Below are positions 9,514 to 20,159 of a stretch of 64,000 nt of DNA, one piece after another; positions within the stretch are counted from its first letter, which is position 1; every line of letters begins with the position of its first letter. The position numbers and the translations under genes were made by a program. Under the pieces are notes generated by a model. That model searched no databases and was not told the origin of the DNA. It saw nothing but the letters and a program-made list of their open reading frames with translations. Source of the DNA: Type-B symbiont of Plautia stali (GTDB lineage Bacteria > Pseudomonadota > Gammaproteobacteria > Enterobacterales > Enterobacteriaceae); assembly GCA_001485295.1 (NCBI GenBank), contig BBOA01000001.1:124001-188000 (forward strand), read 5' to 3'.

Positions 9514-10248
9514 TTACAGCCCGTCGAAACGTTTTTGCGCCTGCTTCGCTGAATCGGTGTTGGGGTAAAGCTTGAGCACCTGCTGGTAAACCGCTCTGGC
9601 TTTCGCCGTGTCTTTTTTCTCCTGCATGATGACGCCAACCTTCAGCAACGCTTCAGACGCCTTCGGCGACTTAGGGTAATTTTTGACCACAGTGGCGTAA
9701 TAGTAGGCCGCGTCGTCTTTTTTACCTTTGTTGTAGTTCAACTGACCCAGCCAGTAGTTGGCGTTCGGCTGGTAGGTTGAATCAGGATAGCGCTTCACCC
9801 ACGCCTGCAGCGCAGTGATCGCCTGGTCAAACTGTTTCTTTTCCAGAATCAGTGCAACAGCGGCGTTGTAGTCGCTGTTGGCGTCGCCGCTCTGCGTTGG
9901 CGCAGCTGACAAGGCTGCCGCGTCTGCATTCGCGCCGCTGCTGCTCAAGCTGTCGCTCTGCTGATAGAGCTGCTTCTGCCGCTCTATCAGCTGATTAAGC
10001 TGATAGCTGTTTTGCTGGATTTGCCCCCGAAGCGCATCAATATCGTTTTGGTAGTCGCTCATTTGCTGCTGCAGCTGCTGTAGAAGCTGAGCTCGGGCGT
10101 TAGAAATTCGTTCAAGAGTGGTGACGCGGTCTTCGACCGAGCCAGAGCCGACGCTACTGATTGACGCTTGGGCATTAGTGGCCCAAGGAGCCGCTACGCC
10201 AACCAGTAAAGACAGACTCAACAGATGAAGTCTGAAGTTACTAATCAT
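9514..10248 (-). CDS. cpoB: Cell division coordinator CpoB (YbgF)
   Basis: Periplasmic protein linking the Tol-Pal machine to PBP1B-driven septal peptidoglycan synthesis. The 244 aa begin with a signal peptide (LLSLSLLVGVAAPWATNAQA). A Gln-rich trimerising coiled coil follows (~40-95), then a linker, then three TPR repeats (DYNAAVALILEKKQFDQA ..., YWLGQLNYNKGKKDDAAYYY, LLKVGVIMQEKKDTAKARAVY). E. coli CpoB has 263 aa; the linker is a little shorter here. It starts 10 bp after the pal stop as the last gene of the tol-pal operon. Confidence 0.96.
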   Translation of the reverse strand: MISNFRLHLLSLSLLVGVAAPWATNAQASISSVGSGSVEDRVTTLERISNARAQLLQQLQQQMSDYQNDIDALRGQIQQNSYQLNQLIERQKQLYQQSDSLSSSGANADAAALSAAPTQSGDANSDYNAAVALILEKKQFDQAITALQAWVKRYPDSTYQPNANYWLGQLNYNKGKKDDAAYYYATVVKNYPKSPKASEALLKVGVIMQEKKDTAKARAVYQQVLKLYPNTDSAKQAQKRFDGL

Positions 10249-10257
10249 GTGATTCTC

Positions 10258-10773
10258 TTAGTAGACCAGAACGGCACGACGGTTTTTAGAGTATGCCGCT
10301 TCGTCATGACCCAGAACAGCCGGTTTCTCTTCACCGTAAGAGACGATAGACATTTGGTCAGCCGACACACCTTTGCCCTGCAGATACATCTTAACGGCGT
10401 TAGCACGACGCTCGCCCAGCGCGATGTTGTATTCCGGCGTGCCGCGCTCATCCGCGTGACCTTCGATGGTCACTTTGTATGACGGGTTGTTACGCAGTAA
10501 AGCAGCATGCTGGTCCAGCATCTGAGCGTAATCAGACTGGACGTCATATTTGTCCAAGCCGAAGTAAACGATGTTGTTCTGCTGTAGCAGCTGCATCTGC
10601 AGACGCGCCTGCTCGTCAGAAGACATGTTGCCGCTGCCGTTCATGCCAGAGCCGTTGCCGTAAGCGCCCATGCCAGCTTGGTCGTTGTTGTTGTTTTTGT
10701 GTGAGCTACAAGAGGCTACAGCCAAAACCGGCAGAGCCAGCATTAAGCTTTTCAGCACTTTGTTCAGTTGCAT
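10258..10773 (-). CDS. pal: Peptidoglycan-associated outer-membrane lipoprotein
   Basis: 171 aa. A lipoprotein signal with lipobox LAVASC places the acylated Cys at residue 22. A flexible Asn/Gly linker leads to the OmpA-like domain binding meso-diaminopimelate in peptidoglycan ([31 protein letters not shown]). It interacts with TolB and TolA to pull in the outer membrane at division. It lies 50 bp after tolB and 10 bp before cpoB in the operon. No lesion is seen. Confidence 0.98.
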   Translation of the reverse strand: MQLNKVLKSLMLALPVLAVASCSSHKNNNNDQAGMGAYGNGSGMNGSGNMSSDEQARLQMQLLQQNNIVYFGLDKYDVQSDYAQMLDQHAALLRNNPSYKVTIEGHADERGTPEYNIALGERRANAVKMYLQGKGVSADQMSIVSYGEEKPAVLGHDEAAYSKNRRAVLVY

Positions 10774-10823
10774 TTTAAAATCCCATTATTATTAGATGTT
10801 TGCTTTACCCGCAGACGCGGGTA

Positions 10824-12119
10824 TCACAGATACGGCGACCAAGTAGGGAATTTAACCTGTCCATCGGTTGCCGGAAGATGCGCTTTGAAACGACCATCGG
10901 TTGAGACCAACTGCAACACGGAACCCATCCCCTGAGTAGAGCTATAGATTACCATCGTGCCGTTCGGTGCCAAGCTCGGCGTTTCATCTAGGAACGTGTT
11001 CGTCAACATTTGGACGGCACCCGTTTCCAGATCTTGTTTGACAACGTGCTGCGCGCCGCCGCTGGTGCTGATCATTACCATAGATTTACCATCGGTCGAC
11101 ACGTCAGCGTCCTGGTTTTGAGCAGCTTCCCAAGTAATACGCTGCGGCACGCCGCCGTTGATGCCAATTTTGTAGATTTGTGGCGCTCCCGCCTGATCCG
11201 AAGTATAGGCCAGCGTCTGGCTGTCCGGGAACCAAGTCGGTTCGGTGCTGTTATAGCGTCCGTCGGTGACCTGACGCGTCTGGCCCGAGCCTAAATCCAT
11301 CACGTAAAGGTTGAGGCTGCCAGTTTTCGACAGGGCGAACGCCAGTTTAGAGCTGTCCGGCGAGAAGGCCGGCGCGCCGTTATGACGTGGATATGAGGCA
11401 ACCTGACGAATCGCGCCGTTAGAGAGCGTCTGCACCACCAGCGCCGACTTGCCGCTTTCAAAGGTGACGTAGGCCACTTTCGAGCCGTCCGGCGACCAAG
11501 CTGGAGACATCAGGGGCTGCGGCGAGCGATGTACCACAAACTGGTTGTAGCCGTCGTAGTCCGCGACGCGCAGCTCATACGGGAACTGATCGCCGTTGGT
11601 CTGCACCACATAGGCGATGCGGGTGCGGAACGCGCCCTTAATGCCCGTCAGCGTCTCGAACACCTCATCGCTGGCGGTGTGCGCCGCGTAGCGCAGCCAC
11701 TGCTTCGTGACCTTAAAGGAGTTTTGCGCGATAACGTTGCCCGGCGAACCGGCGGTATCGACTAGCTGGTAAGAGACCTCATAGCTGCCGTCCAGGTTCG
11801 ACTGAACCTGACCGACAACCACCGCGTCGATGCCCAGCGCGGTCCAAGCCGCAGGTTGTACTTCCTGCGCGCTGGCTGGCTGCTGCGGCAGAAGGGAGAC
11901 GTCCAGCGGATTGAATTTGCCGCTGTTGCGCAGGTCAGCGCCGACGATGCCGCCGACATCTTCCGGCGCAGCGCCAGAACCATCCCATTTAAACGCTACG
12001 ACGCCGATGGCGCGCGCGGTGTTGACGCCCTGTGTAATTTCGATGCGGACTTCTGGATGCAGCATAGCCGTCCATAATAGTACAAAAAAACCCAACATGA
12101 CATGAAGAGCTTGCTTCAT
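10824..12119 (-). CDS. tolB: Tol-Pal system beta-propeller protein TolB
   Basis: 431-aa periplasmic protein: an N-terminal domain followed by a six-bladed propeller with repeated WSPDGSK / FSPDSSK / WFPDSQ motifs. It cycles between Pal and TolA. The signal peptide is present ([14 protein letters not shown]), but the residue expected at the cleavage site -1 position, Ala in E. coli (LHA/EVRI), is Pro here (LHPEVRI; codon CCA at 12054-12056). The mature N-terminus EVRIEI, which contacts TolA, is kept. It lies 112 bp after tolA; tolB-pal-cpoB probably also has its own promoter. Confidence 0.96.
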   Translation of the reverse strand: MKQALHVMLGFFVLLWTAMLHPEVRIEITQGVNTARAIGVVAFKWDGSGAAPEDVGGIVGADLRNSGKFNPLDVSLLPQQPASAQEVQPAAWTALGIDAVVVGQVQSNLDGSYEVSYQLVDTAGSPGNVIAQNSFKVTKQWLRYAAHTASDEVFETLTGIKGAFRTRIAYVVQTNGDQFPYELRVADYDGYNQFVVHRSPQPLMSPAWSPDGSKVAYVTFESGKSALVVQTLSNGAIRQVASYPRHNGAPAFSPDSSKLAFALSKTGSLNLYVMDLGSGQTRQVTDGRYNSTEPTWFPDSQTLAYTSDQAGAPQIYKIGINGGVPQRITWEAAQNQDADVSTDGKSMVMISTSGGAQHVVKQDLETGAVQMLTNTFLDETPSLAPNGTMVIYSSTQGMGSVLQLVSTDGRFKAHLPATDGQVKFPTWSPYL

Positions 12120-12231
12120 CTTATCTCCCTTACCTGAACCTCAGTCCACGATAACTGGCACAGTTCCTGAAAAACATGACTTCTGTTTGTTTACGGCTTA
12201 ACCATAGATCAAGCTGACGTAAGATGCTGCA

Positions 12232-13116
12232 TTATTGCGGTTTGAAATCCAGCGGCGCGTTCTTAAAGACCTGATAAACGTCCTGCGTCGGCGGCTTAGG
12301 AATGCGCGCCTGACGCGCGGCCGCTAATGCCGCCTGACAGAGCGCGTGATCGCCGCCTTCCGCTTTGGCATCGATCAACAAACCATCCGACGCCAGCTTA
12401 ATGCGCAGCGTGCAGGTGCGACCCTTGAAGTTTTCCCAATCGTAAAACTTACTCTGAATCGCTGCCTGGATCTGACCCGCATAATTACTGATATCCGCCC
12501 CGGACGCGCCCGATTTTTTCTGGTTACCCTGCTCTGCCGGCGCGCCACCGCTGACGTTGCCGCTTTTCGGCGCATTTTTGCCGGAGGTCAGGCCACCAAG
12601 CAGATCGTCAACATAGCTGCTATTTTTCGCCGCTTCCGCCGCCGCTTTCGCCTTCGCATCCGCAGCGGCTCTGGCGTCGACGATCGCTTTCTCTTTCGCA
12701 GCGGCTGCGGCTTTCGCCTGCTCTTCCGACTTCTGCGCCGCTTCCGCCGCCGCTTTCACCTGCGCTTGCGCCTGTTTCTGCTGTTCGGCCTGCGCTTTCG
12801 CCGCTTCCTGCGCCTGCAGGCGTTCTTTCTCCAGCGCTTTCAGGAGTTGCTGTTCGGCAGCCTGCTCCTGCGCCTGCTTCTGACGCTGCTGTTCGGCGCG
12901 CTGGCTGTCACTTTTCTGATTCTGCTGGCGATTGTACTGCTCGACCACAGCGCCCGGATCGACCATCACCGCATCGATATCGCTGCCGCCGCCACTCGCT
13001 TCTATATTCTCGTTGAACGAGCTCCAGACTAGCAGCGCGATCAGCACGATGTGCAGAGCCACCGATATGATTATCGCGCGCTTTAAATTCTCGTTTTGCT
13101 CGGTGGCCTTCGACAC
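12232..13116 (-). CDS. tolA: Tol-Pal energy-transducing protein TolA
   Basis: Inner-membrane protein that couples proton flow through TolQR to the periplasmic Pal/TolB side. Domain I is a single membrane helix (IIISVALHIVLIALLVWSSF, ~15-34) with the SHLS-like face that contacts TolQ. Domain II is a long Ala/Lys/Gln/Glu coiled rod (~75-165). Domain III is the globular C-terminus (YAGQIQAAIQSKFYDW ... CTLRIKLASDG ... ALCQAAL). Total 294 aa against ~420 in E. coli; the missing length is almost all in the repetitive rod, which varies in the family. It starts 27 bp after tolR. Confidence 0.95.
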   Translation of the reverse strand: MSKATEQNENLKRAIIISVALHIVLIALLVWSSFNENIEASGGGSDIDAVMVDPGAVVEQYNRQQNQKSDSQRAEQQRQKQAQEQAAEQQLLKALEKERLQAQEAAKAQAEQQKQAQAQVKAAAEAAQKSEEQAKAAAAAKEKAIVDARAAADAKAKAAAEAAKNSSYVDDLLGGLTSGKNAPKSGNVSGGAPAEQGNQKKSGASGADISNYAGQIQAAIQSKFYDWENFKGRTCTLRIKLASDGLLIDAKAEGGDHALCQAALAAARQARIPKPPTQDVYQVFKNAPLDFKPQ

Positions 13117-13143
13117 ACTCAGTTCCCAAAAAACAGTTCGACT

Positions 13144-13572
13144 TTAAATCGGCTGCGTCATCAAACCGACAGATTTAACGCCTGCTCGATGCAGCAGGTT
13201 CAGCGCCTTAATAATTTCGTCGTAGGGCACATCCTTCGCACCGCCGATCAGAAAGACGGTTTTTGGATTCGCCTCAATGTGACGATGTGCCTCGCTGACC
13301 ACTTGTTCCGGCGGCAGCTGCTCCATACGATCGTGATCCACCACTAAGCCGTACTGGCCGACGCCCGAGACCTCCACTATTACCGGCGAATTATCGTCGC
13401 TGGAAACCGTTTTCGAATCGGTGGCGTCCGGCAGATCCACTTCTACGCTCTGGGTAATGATCGGCGCTGTCGCCATAAAGATTAGTAGCAGCACCAGCAG
13501 GACGTCGAGCAGCGGAACAATATTGATTTCTGATTTCAGGTCGCGGCGGCCGCGACCACGTACTCTGGCCAT
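13144..13572 (-). CDS. tolR: Tol-Pal proton-channel subunit TolR
   Basis: 142 aa, E. coli length. One membrane helix (NIVPLLDVLLVLLLIFMATAPI) carries the essential channel Asp at ~23, followed by a periplasmic domain that gates the channel. With TolQ it forms the ExbBD-like motor. It lies 12 bp downstream of tolQ and 27 bp upstream of tolA. No lesion is seen. Confidence 0.98.
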   Translation of the reverse strand: MARVRGRGRRDLKSEINIVPLLDVLLVLLLIFMATAPIITQSVEVDLPDATDSKTVSSDDNSPVIVEVSGVGQYGLVVDHDRMEQLPPEQVVSEAHRHIEANPKTVFLIGGAKDVPYDEIIKALNLLHRAGVKSVGLMTQPI

Positions 13573-13584
13573 GGTTACCTCCGC

Positions 13585-14672
<1,088 letters not shown>

Positions 14673-14829
14673 TCTACATCCCGGTCTCGTTTTTAAACAT
14701 TGCTACTATACGCAAGAGATTTGGAGTTGGGAATGGGATGCCAGAGCCAAGAGAAAATAATTATCAGACGGAAACAAACGGAAGGATTTTCGGCATATAC
14801 CTTGGACAATACTCCACCGCTAGCGGCGG

Positions 14830-15052
14830 ATGCCGGGGGCTAGCGCCAGAACCAGTAGAGACCGAACAGCAGCGCGATCAGGGGCAGAGTACCTGCCAAC
14901 GCGTGCGGCGAGGAAGGTGCTGGCGTGCGCGGCGTAGCGTGAGGAATCCCAGAACAGGCAGCCCGCGACGATCAACGCCAAGATGAGCGGAAGGGCCCTT
15001 GCGTGCCCTTTTTGTCCATCAGACGATATAAAGTTCGAATCAGCTTGCGCAT
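14830..15052 (-). pseudogene. ybgE: Cyd operon protein YbgE, broken
   Basis: A small membrane protein of unknown function that follows cydABX. The start MRKLIRTLYRLMDKKGT is readable, then a 1-base shift moves the reading to ALPLILALIVAGCLFWDSSRYAA in another frame, and the last third is unrecognisable. The full protein has ~97 aa. ATG 15052 overlaps the cydX stop by one base. Confidence 0.82.
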
Positions 15053-15165
15053 CAGGCGCGCTCATCCTGCGCGGCTCGCTCTTCAACGTGCTCGATCGCC
15101 AGCGCGGTGATGATGCCAAAGCGCAGGCCAGCAGCATGCCGGAGGATCTAGGCAAAATGCCACAC
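15052..15165 (-). pseudogene. cydX: Cytochrome bd-I accessory subunit CydX, broken
   Basis: CydX (~37 aa) is a one-helix subunit needed for stable cytochrome bd. Here the start ATG has become GTG, codon 6 (Trp, TGG within CCTGG) has become TAG, and one base is lost before FGIITALAIEHVEERAAQDERA. A good AAGGAGTTAA ribosome site remains 4-5 bp upstream. It is too short for standard ORF cut-offs and was found by reading the cyd cluster. Confidence 0.85.
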
Positions 15166-15176
15166 GCGTTAACTCC

Positions 15177-15870
15177 TTAATCAGTGGAGAGAGTGCGTAT
15201 TGCGCTCGATATGTTCTTTGGTGATGTGCCCTGCATTTTGTAGTAGCACCAGCTGGTGTAGGCCAGAATGATCGGTACGAAGATCATAGCCGCGAAGGTC
15301 ATCACTGTCAGCGTGCGCTGACTTGAGGGGGCATCCCACATCGTGTGGCTAATGCCGGGCTCGATGCTCGACGGCATAATAAACGGAAACAGCGCGATGC
15401 GAGCGGTCATAATGACGCACGCCAGCGGAACAGCACGCCTTGCAGCATATTGCCAAACGCCACGCCGATTACCAGCGGTGGTACGAAGCTGCCGATAAAG
15501 GACACCCCAGTCCCATATGCCGCGCCAGCGCATATCTTCAATTTTAGAACTATAATAGAAACTTACCGGACGAAAAAAGAGCGATGCCAGCACCAGAATC
15601 ATCGCTACGTAGAAGCCGGAGAAAGCTGCGGCATAGACCATCGGCCAAGCGGAGAACAGCGCGCCGCCTGCAGTGTTCAGCTAGACCTCGTTACCATCCC
15701 AGTGCGGCGCGATGCTGTTGATTATAATGCAACGCTCGGTGTCGTTGCGCCCCATCAGACGCGTTAGCATGGCGATGCCCATATCCGAAGCCGTCCGCCA
15801 CTGGGAAGCCCACTAGCAGGATGCCGATGAGCAGCCACTAGACAAAGCGCAGTACTTCATAATCAAACAT
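15177..15870 (-). pseudogene. cydB: Cytochrome bd-I oxidase subunit II, broken with large internal deletion
   Basis: The gene should be ~1140 bp but only ~690 bp remain. The N-terminus (MFDYEVLRF) is followed by stops and shifts, then MVYAAAFSGFYVAMILVLASLFFRP, then a frameshift and a deletion joining the region near residue ~140 to PLACVIMTARIALFPFIMPS near residue ~310. The C-terminal helix (MIFVPIILAYTSWCYYKM) is still readable. Loss of the middle removes several membrane helices, so no function is possible. Confidence 0.93.
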
Positions 15871-15881
15871 GGTTGCTCTCC

Positions 15882-17474
15882 TTAACCGCGTGCCTGCCCA
15901 GCTACAGTCGTGACCTACTCATGGTGATAGCGTCCGGTTTTCAGGATGCTGGGGCCAAAATGCGCGAACTTAAACATCAGATACATTTCCGCTACAAGGA
16001 ACAGCGTGTAGAGACTGTAGATCAGCAGCATGGAAAAGAGCAGATCGCCCACCGCCAGCGAGGAGTTGGCTACCGAGGTCGGTAGCACTTCGCCGATCGC
16101 CCACGGCTGACGGCCATACTCGGCGACGAACCAGCCCGCTTCGACGGCGATCCACAGCCGCGGAATACCGTAGAGCGCCGCTTTCAGCAGCAGCAGTGTT
16201 TGCCGACGCGGTTGCGGATAAAGCTCCAGAACGCAAAGGTGATGATGCCCAGCAGCAGCATGCTCGCCAGCATCATAATGCAGAAGGTGAAATAGAGCGG
16301 TGCAACGAGTGGAATGGAGTCTTTCACCGCCTGCTGGATCTGCGTCTCGGTGGTATTCACCACGTTCAGCGTGTAGTGTTTCAGTGGCAGGCCATAGCCG
16401 AGATCCTATTTGTGCTGGTTGAAGGCTTCGCGCACCGCGGGATCTGTGCTGCCGCTAGGCAGCTCGTTCAGCAGCGCACAGGCTTTCATACCGTTGCGGA
16501 TGCGCACCTCATGCTGCGCCATCAGATCTTTCAGGCCGGGGACCGGCTTATCGATCGTGTGGTGATCAGGCCAAGCAGCCTAGGGATCTGCACCGCGTCG
16601 GCGTTCTCCTGCTTATCCTAGTCGGGCAGTCCAAAAAGCCTAAAGGCGGCTGGCGCAAGCTGGGTGTCCCATTCCACCTCAATGGCGGCCAGCTTGGTTT
16701 TCTCCACGTCGCCCATTTCGTAGCCCGACTCGTCGTCCAGCACGATAACCGACAGCACCGCGGCCATGCCGAAGCTGGCGGCGATGGCGAACGAGCGTTT
16801 CGCAAAGGCGATGTCGCGTCCTTTCAGCAGATATCAAGCGCTGATGCCAAGAATGAACATCGCGCCGGTGGTGTAGCCCACCGCGACGGTATGCACGAAT
16901 TTCACCGGCGCCACCGGGTTGAGCACCAGTTCGGAGAAGCCCAGCATCTTCATGCGCATGGTTTCGTAGTTGAACTCAGAGACGATAGGGTTCTACATCC
17001 AGCCGTCCGCTACTAAGATCCAGAGCGCGGAGAGGTTCAACCCCAGCGCCACTAGCTAGGTGACCGCCAGATGCTGCCTTTTTTGCCCAGCCGATCCCAG
17101 CCGAAGAAAAACAGCCCGACGAAGGTGGATTCGAGGAAGAACGCCATCGAAGGGCTGATGGCGAGCGGTGCATCAAAGATGTCGCTGACGTAGTGTGAGT
17201 AGTAAGACCAGTGTGAGTAGTAAGACCAGTTGGTGCCGAACTGAAACTCCATAGTCAGCACGGTGGCGATGCCAGCGCAAAGTTAACGCCGAATAACTTG
17301 CCCCAAAATTTGGTCATATCTTTATAAATCTGTTCGCCGCTCAGGATGTAAACCGTCTCCATGATCGCCGAGCGCCAGCAGAAACGCCATACCGAGCGTT
17401 AGCGGGACAAACAGGAAATGATACATCGTCGTTAAAGCAAACTGTAAACGCGACAGCTCGACGATATCAAACAT
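15882..17474 (-). pseudogene. cydA: Cytochrome bd-I oxidase subunit I, broken
   Basis: Near full length (family ~522 aa) but riddled with stops and shifts. The start [28 protein letters not shown] is followed by a frameshift. Other readable pieces are [22 protein letters not shown] and [19 protein letters not shown], and near the 3' end [13 protein letters not shown] codons arise in CTAG contexts (for example 17056-17060, CTAGG). An 18-bp tandem duplication adds WSYYSH twice. The gene ends at 15882. Cytochrome bd is thus lost and high-affinity or stress respiration must rely on another oxidase. Confidence 0.93.
17193..17228. repeat. Perfect 18-bp tandem duplication inside cydA
   Basis: The unit GTGTGAGTAGTAAGACCA is present twice without a gap (17193-17210 and 17211-17228). 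In the cydA frame it repeats six codons (SYYSHW). The copies are identical. Confidence 0.97.
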
Positions 17475-18003
17475 TAATGACTCCTTGCTTCTCGCATGAA
17501 CTTGCTCTGTGAATAACAACGGCTAACAACAGAATGTGATGCGCAGAGTAAGATTCAGGAACGACTGATTATTGATTCCTTTTTTTTGTTACCGACACAT
17601 CATCTTCATCCGCGGCCCAACGTGAGCAAGTAACAGTGGTGAAAATTCTCCGAAAGCGATCAATTCAGTTCATTTCGGGCAGGCGAGAGAGAACAGCCGC
17701 GGGGAGGGTTTTATAGCTGCTTAGCACAATCTCCTAGATGTTTTTGGAAACGACTGAATTGATGCAACCGGTTGGCTTAGGCCTCGCCATCGGTAAAGTT
17801 TGTTAAATACCAATGGGTATTGATCTGCATTAACGCTTTTATTAGTCAGATATGTAGCCTACAGAATATTGTTAATTAATTGTCAAACCCAGTTTGCATA
17901 ATTAAGAAAAGCATTACCTTACCTTTTATTTATTAACCTTTATCTCCAAAAGAAAGCGTAAAAATACCGCTGCCTATATGTCGCACTTTGCCTTTCTACG
18001 GGC
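17475..18003. other. Intergenic region upstream of dead cydA
   Basis: About 530 bp with no gene. It should hold the old cyd promoter (ArcA/FNR-controlled in E. coli), but no clear operator could be assigned by eye. An 11-bp inverted repeat (ATCAATTCAGT at 17659 and ACTGAATTGAT at 17753) and an AT-rich stretch (17800-17990) are the only structure seen. Confidence 0.6.
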
Positions 18004-18026
18004 AAAAAAGCCCCTGGAAGGTGGCT
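18004..18026 (-). terminator. Terminator of the sdh-suc operon
   Basis: On the minus strand AGCC-A-CCT / AGG-GGCT forms a short hairpin followed by six T residues, ~20 bp after the sucD stop. In E. coli the sucD 3' UTR yields the small RNA SdhX; whether a homologue is made here cannot be judged from the sequence. Confidence 0.65.
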
Positions 18027-18045
18027 GATGGCGTGTGAAACGCGC

Positions 18046-18921
18046 TTATTTGGCTGGCAGCACCGCTTTTACTGCGTCGCCGATATCTGTCAGGCTGCGT
18101 ACGGTCTTCACGCCGGCCGCTTCTAGCGCTGCAAACTTCTCGTCCGCCGTGCCTTTGCCGCCTGCGATGATGGCGCCTGCATGGCCCATACGCTTGCCTT
18201 TCGGCGCGGTGACGCCTGCGATATAGCCGACAATTGGCTTGGTGACGTGCTCTTTAACGAACGCCGCCGCCTCTTCTTCCGCGCTGCCGCCGATCTCGCC
18301 AATCATCACGATCGCTTTGGTCTGCGGGTCATCCTGGAACATTTTCAGGATGTCGATGAAGTTAGAGCCGGGGATCGGGTCGCCGCCGATGCCGACGCAG
18401 GTAGACTGGCCGTAACCGATGTCCGTGGTCTGTTTCACCGCTTCATAGGTCAGGGTGCCGGAACGCGACACAATGCCGACGCGGCCTGGCTGATGAATGT
18501 GGCCCGGCATGATGCCGATTTTGCATTCGCCTGGAGTGATCACGCCCGGACAGTTCGGACCGATCATGCGCACGCCCGCTTCGTCCAGCTTCATTTTCAC
18601 TGTCAGCATATCCAGCGTCGGGATGCCTTCGGTAATAGTGATGATCAGCTTAATGCCCGCGTCGATCGCTTCCAAGATACCGTCTTTGCAGAACGGCGCT
18701 GGAACATAGATCACGGTGGCGGTCGCGCCGGTCGCTTCGACCGCTTCACGCACAGTGTTGAACACCGGCAGGCCTAGGTGCGTGGTACCGCCTTTACCCG
18801 GCGTCACGCCGCCGACTAGCTGGGTGCCGTAAGCCAGCGCCTGCTCAGAGTGGAAAGTGCCCTGACCGCCAGTGAAACCCTGGCAGATCACTTTAATGTT
18901 TTTGTCAATTAAAATTGACAT
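18046..18921 (-). CDS. sucD: Succinyl-CoA synthetase alpha subunit
   Basis: Catalyses the substrate-level phosphorylation step of the TCA cycle with SucC. 291 aa; Rossmann CoA-binding motif [11 protein letters not shown] at the N-terminus and the phospho-histidine in [16 protein letters not shown] (~246). The ATG overlaps the sucC stop by one base (TAATG), the usual translational coupling. No lesion is seen. Confidence 0.98.
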   Translation of the reverse strand: MSILIDKNIKVICQGFTGGQGTFHSEQALAYGTQLVGGVTPGKGGTTHLGLPVFNTVREAVEATGATATVIYVPAPFCKDGILEAIDAGIKLIITITEGIPTLDMLTVKMKLDEAGVRMIGPNCPGVITPGECKIGIMPGHIHQPGRVGIVSRSGTLTYEAVKQTTDIGYGQSTCVGIGGDPIPGSNFIDILKMFQDDPQTKAIVMIGEIGGSAEEEAAAFVKEHVTKPIVGYIAGVTAPKGKRMGHAGAIIAGGKGTADEKFAALEAAGVKTVRSLTDIGDAVKAVLPAK

Positions 18922-20087
18922 TATTTCTCCTCCGTAGCCGCAACAACGCGCTGTGCCGCGTCGGTTAGGCTGTTTGCTACAAGAATATTCAGTCCGCTGT
19001 CCGCCAGTTTCTGCGAGCCTAGCTCGGCGTTGTTTCCTTCCAGACGTACCACGACCGGTACGTTAACGCCCACTTCAGTCACGGCGCCGATGATGCCGTC
19101 GGCAATAAGGTCGCAGCGCACGATACCGCCGAAGATGTTGACGAATACCGCTTTTACCGCATCGTCGGAGAGGATGATTTTAAAGGCTTCGGTCACGCGC
19201 TCTTTGGTCGCGCCGCCGCCCACGTCGAGGAAGTTAGCCGGCTGGCCGCCGTGGTGCTTAACGATGTCCATGGTGCCCATCGCTAGACCTGCGCCGTTAA
19301 CCATACAGCCGATGTTGCCTTCCAGTGCCACATAGTTGAGTTCCCACTGCGTCGCGTGCGCTTCGCGCGGATCTTCCTGGCTCGGATCGCGCATTTCGCG
19401 CAGCTCCAGCTGACGGAACAGCGCGTTGCCGTCCACGCCTAGCTTGCCGTCGAGGCAGACTAGATCGCCCTGTTTGGTGATCACCAGCGGGTTGATCTCA
19501 ACCAGCGCCAAGTCGCACTCCAAGAACATAGTCGCCAAGCTCATAAAGATTTTGGTGAACTGGCTGACCTGTTTGCCGGTTAGGTCCAGTTTGAACGCCA
19601 GCTCGCGGCCCTGGTAAGGCTGCGGACCGGTCAGCGGATCGAGCGCTATTTTGTGGATCAGGTGCGGGGTCTCTTCCGCCACTTTCTCGATCTCAACGCC
19701 ACCTTCGGTCGAGGCCATAAAGACCACGCGACGGGTCGCGCGATCGACTACCGCGCCCAGATAGAGTTCCTGATCAATATCGGTCGCCGCTTCCACCAAG
19801 ATCTGGTTCACCGGCTGGCCTCCGGCGTCAGTTTGATAGGTCACTAGGCGTTTACCCAGCCAGTGTTCAGCGAAAGTACGGATCTCTTCCTTGCTGTTCA
19901 CCACTTTCACTCCACCCGCTTTGCCGCGTCCACCGGCATGAACCTGACATTTCACTATCCACGGGCCGGCGCCAATTTTAGAGGCCGCTTCTTCCGCTTC
20001 GCGTGGCGTAGTGCAGGCGTAGCCGGTCGGTGCCAGTATACTATACTGTGCAAACAGCTGTTTCGCCTGGTACTCGTGTAAGTTCAT
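18921..20087 (-). CDS. sucC: Succinyl-CoA synthetase beta subunit
   Basis: 388 aa, exactly E. coli length. ATP-grasp fold with [17 protein letters not shown] at the start, nucleotide-binding [13 protein letters not shown] (~43-55) and the subunit signature [14 protein letters not shown] near the C-terminus. The start at 20087 is the conserved MNLHEY; an open upstream extension is not conserved. It lies 72 bp after sucB and is coupled to sucD. Confidence 0.98.
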   Translation of the reverse strand: MNLHEYQAKQLFAQYSILAPTGYACTTPREAEEAASKIGAGPWIVKCQVHAGGRGKAGGVKVVNSKEEIRTFAEHWLGKRLVTYQTDAGGQPVNQILVEAATDIDQELYLGAVVDRATRRVVFMASTEGGVEIEKVAEETPHLIHKIALDPLTGPQPYQGRELAFKLDLTGKQVSQFTKIFMSLATMFLECDLALVEINPLVITKQGDLVCLDGKLGVDGNALFRQLELREMRDPSQEDPREAHATQWELNYVALEGNIGCMVNGAGLAMGTMDIVKHHGGQPANFLDVGGGATKERVTEAFKIILSDDAVKAVFVNIFGGIVRCDLIADGIIGAVTEVGVNVPVVVRLEGNNAELGSQKLADSGLNILVANSLTDAAQRVVAATEEK

Positions 20088-20159
20088 GATGTTCTGTCCA
20101 TTCAGGTCTGAAAAGAGTAATAAGGTTGGGCGCGCCTTGCGCGGCACGCGCGGCGAAAA

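Noticed and set aside
12346-13032. Long arginine-rich open frame on the plus strand across tolA
   Set aside because: It is the antisense shadow of the Ala/Lys/Gln-rich TolA rod, with no ribosome site and no homology.
17659-17763. 11-bp inverted repeat upstream of cydA as an operator
   Set aside because: The arms are 83 bp apart, match no regulator consensus known to me, and the downstream gene is dead.
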